Positions 13,613 through 18,028 of a stretch of DNA of 18,028 nucleotides are shown here, in pieces; the stretch's first letter is position 1; each line of letters starts with the position of its first letter. The notes beneath the pieces are model-generated. The model made no database searches and was not told the origin of the DNA. It worked only from the letters and a program-made list of their open reading frames with translations. Source of the stretch: JAIOTH01 sp964486685. Its GTDB lineage: Bacteria > Patescibacteriota > Patescibacteriia > UBA1558 > S5-K13. Location: positions 1 through 18,028 of the forward strand of contig CAZAOE010000021.1 in NCBI GenBank assembly GCA_964486685.1, read 5' to 3'. The position numbers were made by a program, and so were the translations under genes.

Positions 13613-14362
13613 ATGAAAAAATTATTGATTTTTTGGGTTTTTGCTTTCTTGATTTCTTGCCCTCTTCTTGCCTCTCAAAGCCAGTTTAGCTACTGGCTCC
13701 AGTTCCGCAATTTTTCATCGTCTGGAGTGGAATTCCGCGAAGAATTTTATTCCAGTTTCCTGCTTAAAATAGGAAACTCGCAGTTAAAACCTATCTTTGG
13801 ATTCAAAATGAATCTTTTAGACGACACTCAAATTAAAGAGTGGCGTCTTGAAGCTGGTGTTGAGAAGCGTTTTAAGAAACACTATCTCAGCGCCAAAGGT
13901 TTAATCCAAGACAAGGTTACTGATGGTAAAAATGAATTTGATGCTGGAATTGACCTTGGAGCTGAATATTGGGCTTGGAATTCTCCAAACAATTGGAACG
14001 TTGGGATTGAAATTTTGTCTCAAAAAGCAAAGATCTTTTTCAACCCAGAATACTATTTTGGTCCCGTCTACACTTGGGCTTTTGCCGAAATTAGTCGGAC
14101 TAAAGATAGTGAAAACGTTCTTTTTTTCCAAGCTGACGTCGGACTTGATATTGAATTGTCTCCTTTAATTTGTCTTGAAAATGTTCATTACAAACAAGGG
14201 AATTACTACTGGCGTCGCATTGCTTTTGGACTTGGATTAAAGTTTGATGATTTTCTTTCTTTCATCAATGGAAAGATTAAATTCTTTTTCGTTGATGAAG
14301 AAGATAAGTGGAATATTCAAAGTGGGTATTCCGTCATTATGGAAATTTACTCAAAAAAATAA
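13613..14362 (+). CDS. Secreted beta-rich protein, possible outer-membrane beta-barrel
   Basis: This 249-residue protein is not assigned to a named family. The N-terminus is a signal peptide (KKLL, then a hydrophobic run to about residue 19). LISC at 13-16 would fit a lipobox, while cleavage after LLA (residue 20) is also possible. The rest consists of alternating short segments of aromatic and polar residues with turns (for example WLQFRNF, YYFGPVYTWAFAEI, YYWRRIAFGLGLKF), as in beta-barrel outer-membrane proteins of 8-12 strands. A GGAG site at 13604-13607 overlaps the end of the previous gene, whose stop is at 13608-13610, so the two are coupled. A barrel would be out of place in a single-membrane cell, which supports foreign origin or an envelope not yet understood. 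Confidence 0.6.
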   Translation: MKKLLIFWVFAFLISCPLLASQSQFSYWLQFRNFSSSGVEFREEFYSSFLLKIGNSQLKPIFGFKMNLLDDTQIKEWRLEAGVEKRFKKHYLSAKGLIQDKVTDGKNEFDAGIDLGAEYWAWNSPNNWNVGIEILSQKAKIFFNPEYYFGPVYTWAFAEISRTKDSENVLFFQADVGLDIELSPLICLENVHYKQGNYYWRRIAFGLGLKFDDFLSFINGKIKFFFVDEEDKWNIQSGYSVIMEIYSKK

Positions 14363-14368
14363 AACCAT

Positions 14369-14376
14369 AAGGAGGT
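14369..14376 (+). promoter_or_regulatory. Strong Shine-Dalgarno site
   Basis: AAGGAGGT is separated by seven bases from ATG 14384. It is near-perfect for the 16S anti-Shine-Dalgarno sequence and fixes the start of the third island gene. Confidence 0.8.
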
Positions 14377-14383
14377 AGCTAAA

Positions 14384-15247
14384 ATGGCTACTAAAACAAA
14401 AAAAAGCAGAATTTTTCCTATTCTACTTGTTATTATCCTTATTATTCTTACTGTTTATGCGTTTGGCTTTCGGGTCCCTAAAAGGATCAAGACACAGCTT
14501 TCTACAAAGGAAGCTGAAATTAATTCGTTAACTTCTGAAATAGGTGATTTGAAGGGCGAAAAAGAAGCCCTCCAAGTCAAAGCTGATTCCCTGGTATGTC
14601 TCAAGACACAAATCAACAATCTTCCTGAAAATCCCTGCGCTGAACGTGACGCTGTTATTGTAGTTCTTCAAAATCAAATTGTGGATCTTCAAAATCAAAT
14701 CGCAGATAAAGACAAAGAAATTATCGGTCTCTGGGGCGGTATTGGTGCTCGAGATAAAACAATTACAAAACTTGAAAATGAAAAAGCAGAACTCGAAATC
14801 CAAATACTTAACTTTCGAACCAAGATTGAAATATTATCCCAGGTCCCCATTGAAGACAAGGTAGAGATACTAATCGGTCGGAATCAAACTACTGTTAATT
14901 TTGAACTTGCTGATGGAGATTGTTTTCTAAACACAAAAACCGGTGAAACCTTTACCTTGAATGAAGCAAAGAAAAAGGGCGAATTCTACATCTATCTTCT
15001 TGAAAATCATTATGAAAAAATAGAAGGCACTCTCAATGGTAATTTGTTGACTTTCCATATTCCCAACTATGAATATACAAAGTTTTGTATTTTTGTAGGT
15101 AAAAAAAGTGGAAAAAAGGAAGAACTTTGGGAGCTGACCGAATCTGGCGGAGGTTCCAAATTCCTTTACATTAATGGAGATCAATATTGTTATTATTTTC
15201 AAAATGACAATAGAATTGCAGTTTCTCTAGGGAACCAGAGTGGCTAA
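14384..15247 (+). CDS. Membrane-anchored coiled-coil protein
   Basis: This 287-residue protein is not assigned to a named family. A basic N-terminus and one membrane helix (about 10-28) lead into a long heptad-rich coiled coil (about 36-80 and 88-152), rich in Glu, Lys, Leu and Ile. The coiled coil is interrupted by NNLPENPCAERD near residue 84, and the repeated LQNQI at 95-106 shows the heptad pattern. A C-terminal domain of about 130 residues has several Cys and aromatic residues (CFLN, FCIFVGK, YCYYF). This suggests an extracellular or periplasmic spacer or trimeric stalk carrying a small head. It is the last gene of the island, 21 bases after the preceding stop and followed by a strong terminator. 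Its G+C content is lower than in the other two island genes. Confidence 0.65.
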   Translation: MATKTKKSRIFPILLVIILIILTVYAFGFRVPKRIKTQLSTKEAEINSLTSEIGDLKGEKEALQVKADSLVCLKTQINNLPENPCAERDAVIVVLQNQIVDLQNQIADKDKEIIGLWGGIGARDKTITKLENEKAELEIQILNFRTKIEILSQVPIEDKVEILIGRNQTTVNFELADGDCFLNTKTGETFTLNEAKKKGEFYIYLLENHYEKIEGTLNGNLLTFHIPNYEYTKFCIFVGKKSGKKEELWELTESGGGSKFLYINGDQYCYYFQNDNRIAVSLGNQSG

Positions 15248-15269
15248 AAATTTGACAACAATACAACAA

Positions 15270-15304
15270 GGGCTCGTAATACAACGAGCTCTTTTTTCTT
15301 TTTT
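15270..15304 (+). terminator. Rho-independent terminator closing the island
   Basis: GGGCTCG (15270-15276) and CGAGCTC (15285-15291) pair over seven positions (one G-T) with an 8-base loop. TTTTTTCTTTTTT (15292-15304) follows directly. It is the clearest terminator in the window. Confidence 0.9.
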
Positions 15305-15337
15305 AAATATTTATTTATCTTTTACTATGCTTTTCAG

Positions 15338-15389
15338 CACCACCCCTTAACTTCCCCTCCTCAGCTGAGGAGGGGATTGAGGGGAGGTG
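15338..15389. repeat. Long GC-rich palindrome between convergent genes
   Basis: CCCCTCCTCAG (15354-15364) and CTGAGGAGGGG (15365-15375) form a perfect 22-base palindrome. Outer arms CACCACCCCTT (15338-15348) and GAGGGGAGGTG (15379-15389) extend the stem with one mismatch, across a small internal loop. It lies at the island's right edge, between the island terminator and the end of the minus-strand ligase gene. It may be a REP/MITE-type repeat or a terminator for the ligase. Confidence 0.7.
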
Positions 15390-15431
15390 TTGTAAAAAAC
15401 TTTTTAAAAAACAAACGCTCAATCAATTAAC

Positions 15432-16790
15432 TTAAACTAACAAATAGGCCAAATAGGTCCAAAGCATCCATTGTAAGGCCGTTGAGCGCAAGATATTATC
15501 TACTCCGCCAATTAAAAACAAAATTAAAATTCCTAAAAAAGAAATTAGATATTTAGCTTGCTGATTATTTTTATATTTTTGCCAAAGTTTTTTTAAGGTC
15601 TGAAAAATTAAATTCAAATATAAAATTAAGCCAATAACTCCTAATTCAATTAAAATCTTTAAATAATCATTATGGGCATAAGTGCTTTCTATGGGATTAT
15701 AAACTTGTTTTTCCCGCAAATAACGATAAGTATTAATGCCATAACCAATAATAGGGGACTGGGGAATATATTCAACCATTTCCTGCCACATTTTAACTCG
15801 CCATTCCCAAGAAGATAAAAGATAGGTTGAGGTATGCATTCTTCTGATAATGGAAATATTATCCCAATCATAATATTTTAAACTGGTATAATTATTTAAA
15901 ATTAAAAACGCAAAAATCAAAATTAAAAAAACTATGGCAATTTTTAATAAATACTTACGGCCATAAATAAATAATAAAGATAAAACAAAAACAGCTAAGC
16001 CAATCCAAACACTGCGGGTTAAAGTTAATAAAATTAAAACAAAGGCAATCAGCAAATAAATTTTTAAATATTTTTTAAATACAAATTTTTTTGATTTAAA
16101 AATTAAAATAAACAAAATTATAAATAGGAAAAATAAATTAAAAGCAAAGGCATTGGGGTGAAAATAGGTGCTATTTAAACGATTATAATCCTCAAAACCA
16201 ATAAAATTGGACTGGGTTAGGGCCTGCCATAAGCCATATAAAACTGGGACTAAATAGGCAATTAAAATTGTTTTTAAATATAATTTTTTATTTTTTGGAT
16301 ATTTAGAAAAATAATGATAAGCCACAATAAATAAAAACCAAAAATTAATTAAACGAATAATTATTTTTAAGGACTCCAATTTGTCCACGGAATAAATTAA
16401 ACTTAAAATACTTGCTAAAATAAACAAACCCCAGGCCAGGGTTAAGGGTATTTTTTTTAAATTGATTTTTTCTTTATAAATTACATATAAACCCCAAAGA
16501 ATAATTAGACCCGCTAAAAGTGAAGAAAAATTAATATAGACAGAACCAAAATTTAAAAAAATATTTTCAGTATATAAATCAGTTAAATTGCGAATTATTA
16601 ACAAAGCCAATAAAGAATAAAAGGGATAAATAAATAATAGGGGCAACAAAAGAGCAAAAATTAAAACCCCTAAAGCTGGAATTAATTCTAAATTTACTTT
16701 AATTACAAAAATCAAGGTACTAATAAAAAAGATTAATTCTCCGGCTATAAAAATTTGTTTTTTCCCTATTAAGGGTATACTTTTTCCCAT
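15432..16790 (-). CDS. O-antigen ligase / Wzy-type polymerase
   Basis: This is an integral membrane protein of 452 residues with about 10-12 hydrophobic helices. It belongs to the WaaL/Wzy family, which joins or polymerises lipid-linked glycans on the outer face of the cytoplasmic membrane. The O-antigen ligase region shows the expected pattern: STYFHPNAFAF in mid-protein, LLTLTRSVWIG, then an outside loop with IGYGINTYRYL and STYAHNDYLKILIELGVIGL, whose His and Arg are usual in the family. The first ATG is taken as the start; the N-terminus KKQIFIAGELIFF suits it. It is transcribed towards the island and away from the adjacent glycosyltransferase gene. Whether it acts as ligase or polymerase cannot be decided from sequence. 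Confidence 0.85.
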   Translation of the reverse strand: MGKSIPLIGKKQIFIAGELIFFISTLIFVIKVNLELIPALGVLIFALLLPLLFIYPFYSLLALLIIRNLTDLYTENIFLNFGSVYINFSSLLAGLIILWGLYVIYKEKINLKKIPLTLAWGLFILASILSLIYSVDKLESLKIIIRLINFWFLFIVAYHYFSKYPKNKKLYLKTILIAYLVPVLYGLWQALTQSNFIGFEDYNRLNSTYFHPNAFAFNLFFLFIILFILIFKSKKFVFKKYLKIYLLIAFVLILLTLTRSVWIGLAVFVLSLLFIYGRKYLLKIAIVFLILIFAFLILNNYTSLKYYDWDNISIIRRMHTSTYLLSSWEWRVKMWQEMVEYIPQSPIIGYGINTYRYLREKQVYNPIESTYAHNDYLKILIELGVIGLILYLNLIFQTLKKLWQKYKNNQQAKYLISFLGILILFLIGGVDNILRSTALQWMLWTYLAYLLV

Positions 16791-16816
16791 ATCTAAAATT
16801 TAATCAATAAATGCTT

Positions 16817-16843
16817 AAAAGTAAAGCCCTGTCCTTTACTTTT
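16817..16843. promoter_or_regulatory. Inverted repeat between divergent glycan genes
   Basis: AAAAGTAAAG (16817-16826) and CTTTACTTTT (16834-16843) are a perfect 10-base inverted repeat with a 7-base spacer CCCTGTC. They lie in the 100-base gap between the divergently transcribed ligase and glycosyltransferase genes. A shared operator or a hairpin is possible; the function is unproven. Confidence 0.4.
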
Positions 16844-16890
16844 TTACTATTTATGCTTATTATTGTTTAATAATCAAATAAATCACTAAT

Positions 16891-18028
16891 CTGAAAATAT
16901 TACAAATCAATAAATTTTTTTATCCTCAAGGCGGAGCTGATCAGCATTTTTTGGATTTGATAAACTTATTAGAAAAAAATAAACAAGAGGTTATTGTTTT
17001 TAGCACTAAACATAAAAAAAATATTGATAATCAATATAGCCGTAAATACAGCACTTACTGGCCAAAATATAATGACTATTCTCAACAAGGAAAATTTGGT
17101 CTGCAGAAAATCATTAAATTTTTTTATAATTATGAAGCTGTTCATAAATTAAAACAACTTTTAAGAAATGAAAAAAACATTGACTTGGCCCATCTGCATA
17201 ATATTTATCATCATCTAACTCCAGCAATTTTAAAAGTTTTAAAAAAATATAAAATTCCTACAATAATGACCTTACATGATTATAAATTAATTTGTCCAAA
17301 TTATAATTTATTTAATCAAGGTAAAATTTGTGAAAAATGCCAAGGAGGCGCTTACTGGCAGTGCTGGAAAAACAAATGTATTCAAAATTCGGGTTTAAAA
17401 AGCTTCTTGACTTCTTTGGAGGCCTATTGGCAAAAAACTTTTTTTCCTTATCACAAATTAATAGATAAATTTATTGCCCCAAGTTATTTTCTTAAAAATA
17501 AATTTTTGCAATTTAATTTTCCTAATCAAAACATAGAAGTCATTCATAATTTTGTTCAAATTCCAAAAACAAAACAAAACAATCCAACTAAAGAAAATTA
17601 TTTTATTTACTCTGGACGCTTACATCAAAGCAAGGGAATAGATAAAATAATTAAATTAATACCTAAATTAAATCAAAATTTGTCTTTTTATATTGTTGGC
17701 GACGGTCCGGAGAAAAAAAATTTACAAGTTACAAGTGACAAGCTGCAAGTTACAAACAAAGTAAAATTTTTAGGATATTTCGGGCCTAAAGAAAAAAATA
17801 AAATGTTTAATTTGATTCAAAAAGCCAAATTCGTTATTGTGCCCAGTATTTGGTATGAAAACTGCAGTATTAGTATTTTGCAGGCCCTAGCTTTGGGAAA
17901 AATTGTTTTGACTAATGACATTGGCGGTAATTCAGAATTAATCCAAAATAATTATAATGGTTATTTATATAAAAATGAGCAAGAATTAGTTGACAAAATT
18001 TCTAATTTAGCCTATGATAAGGAGTTAA
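16891..18028 (+). CDS. Glycosyltransferase family 4 protein, partial (CTG start)
   Basis: This is a cytoplasmic or membrane-associated GT-B enzyme adding a sugar from an activated donor to a growing surface glycan. The reading frame runs from CTG 16891 off the window's right edge (379 codons, C-terminus missing). KILQINKFFYPQGGADQHFLDL is the typical GT4 start. TLHDYKLICPNY followed by a Cys-rich insert (CEKCQGG..WQCWKNKC) marks a common subgroup. GRLHQSKGIDKI, GDGPEKKNL and VPSIWYENCSISILQALALGK are the donor-binding signatures. A stop codon at 16879 closes the frame upstream and there is no early ATG, GTG or TTG, so CTG is the only start that keeps the conserved N-terminus. An unusual heptanucleotide repeat encodes LQVTSDKLQVTN near residue 280. 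Confidence 0.88.
   Translation, partial: MKILQINKFFYPQGGADQHFLDLINLLEKNKQEVIVFSTKHKKNIDNQYSRKYSTYWPKYNDYSQQGKFGLQKIIKFFYNYEAVHKLKQLLRNEKNIDLAHLHNIYHHLTPAILKVLKKYKIPTIMTLHDYKLICPNYNLFNQGKICEKCQGGAYWQCWKNKCIQNSGLKSFLTSLEAYWQKTFFPYHKLIDKFIAPSYFLKNKFLQFNFPNQNIEVIHNFVQIPKTKQNNPTKENYFIYSGRLHQSKGIDKIIKLIPKLNQNLSFYIVGDGPEKKNLQVTSDKLQVTNKVKFLGYFGPKEKNKMFNLIQKAKFVIVPSIWYENCSISILQALALGKIVLTNDIGGNSELIQNNYNGYLYKNEQELVDKISNLAYDKEL
17724..17758 (+). repeat. Five-unit heptanucleotide repeat inside a coding region
   Basis: Units ACAAGTT, ACAAGTG, ACAAGCT, GCAAGTT and ACAAACA follow in register inside the glycosyltransferase gene, between the GDGPEKK and VKFLGYF segments. Seven is not a multiple of three, so gain or loss of one unit would shift the frame. 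Confidence 0.65.

Overview
The window reads as a piece of a Candidatus Patescibacteria (CPR) genome, probably of the Parcubacteria type. This is inferred from several features: most coding sequence is very A+T rich (an arbitrary 60-base line of dnaX at 1501 has 12 G+C), genes mostly lack Shine-Dalgarno sites, and a DUF4012 membrane protein sits beside a Wzz-like protein, an O-antigen ligase and a GT4 glycosyltransferase. The lineage below phylum level cannot be read from this sequence.

Layout. 1-576 holds no gene but many REP-like hairpins. It is followed by dnaX (577-2190), tRNA-Gln(CUG) with a terminator, and a radical SAM gene with what looks like a leaderless promoter. Next come an MTH1-like Nudix hydrolase whose start codon region is split by a 169-bp MITE-like insertion, a SpoU-type RNA methyltransferase, a small membrane protein translationally coupled to an inositol-monophosphatase-like enzyme, a GCS2-like carboxylate-amine ligase, and glmS. 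From 9686 a near-perfect sigma70 promoter, embedded in an 11+11 inverted repeat, leads into a cell-surface polysaccharide block: DUF4012 protein, Wzz-like protein, then after an interruption O-antigen ligase (minus strand) and a glycosyltransferase running off the right edge. GlmS supplies glucosamine-6-phosphate, so it fits this surface-glycan theme.

The interruption (12783-15247) is a three-gene island unlike its neighbours. It is richer in G+C in its first two genes, has strong AAGGAGGT-type ribosome binding sites and ends in a textbook terminator. Its proteins are a membrane-anchored carbohydrate-binding module with a type IX secretion (Por) C-terminal sorting domain, a secreted beta-rich protein, and a membrane-anchored coiled-coil protein. 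Such parts belong to Bacteroidota/FCB-type envelopes, so horizontal acquisition is the leading interpretation.

The less expected signal lies in the non-coding DNA. Two intergenic gaps (2191-2274 and 7584-7765) are filled almost exactly, from stop codon to the next RNA or gene, by degenerate tandem 7-base repeats; a shorter example lies at 4116-4150, and a five-unit heptamer array sits inside the glycosyltransferase gene. A second family of palindromes (ATCCCCAC...GTGGGGAT) occurs three times: once forming the end of a coding region, once inside the MITE-like element, and once directly in front of the DUF4012 start codon. Two promoters share the spacing TG-N-TATAAT-N6-ATG, which implies leaderless transcripts. 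Two genes appear to start with CTG.
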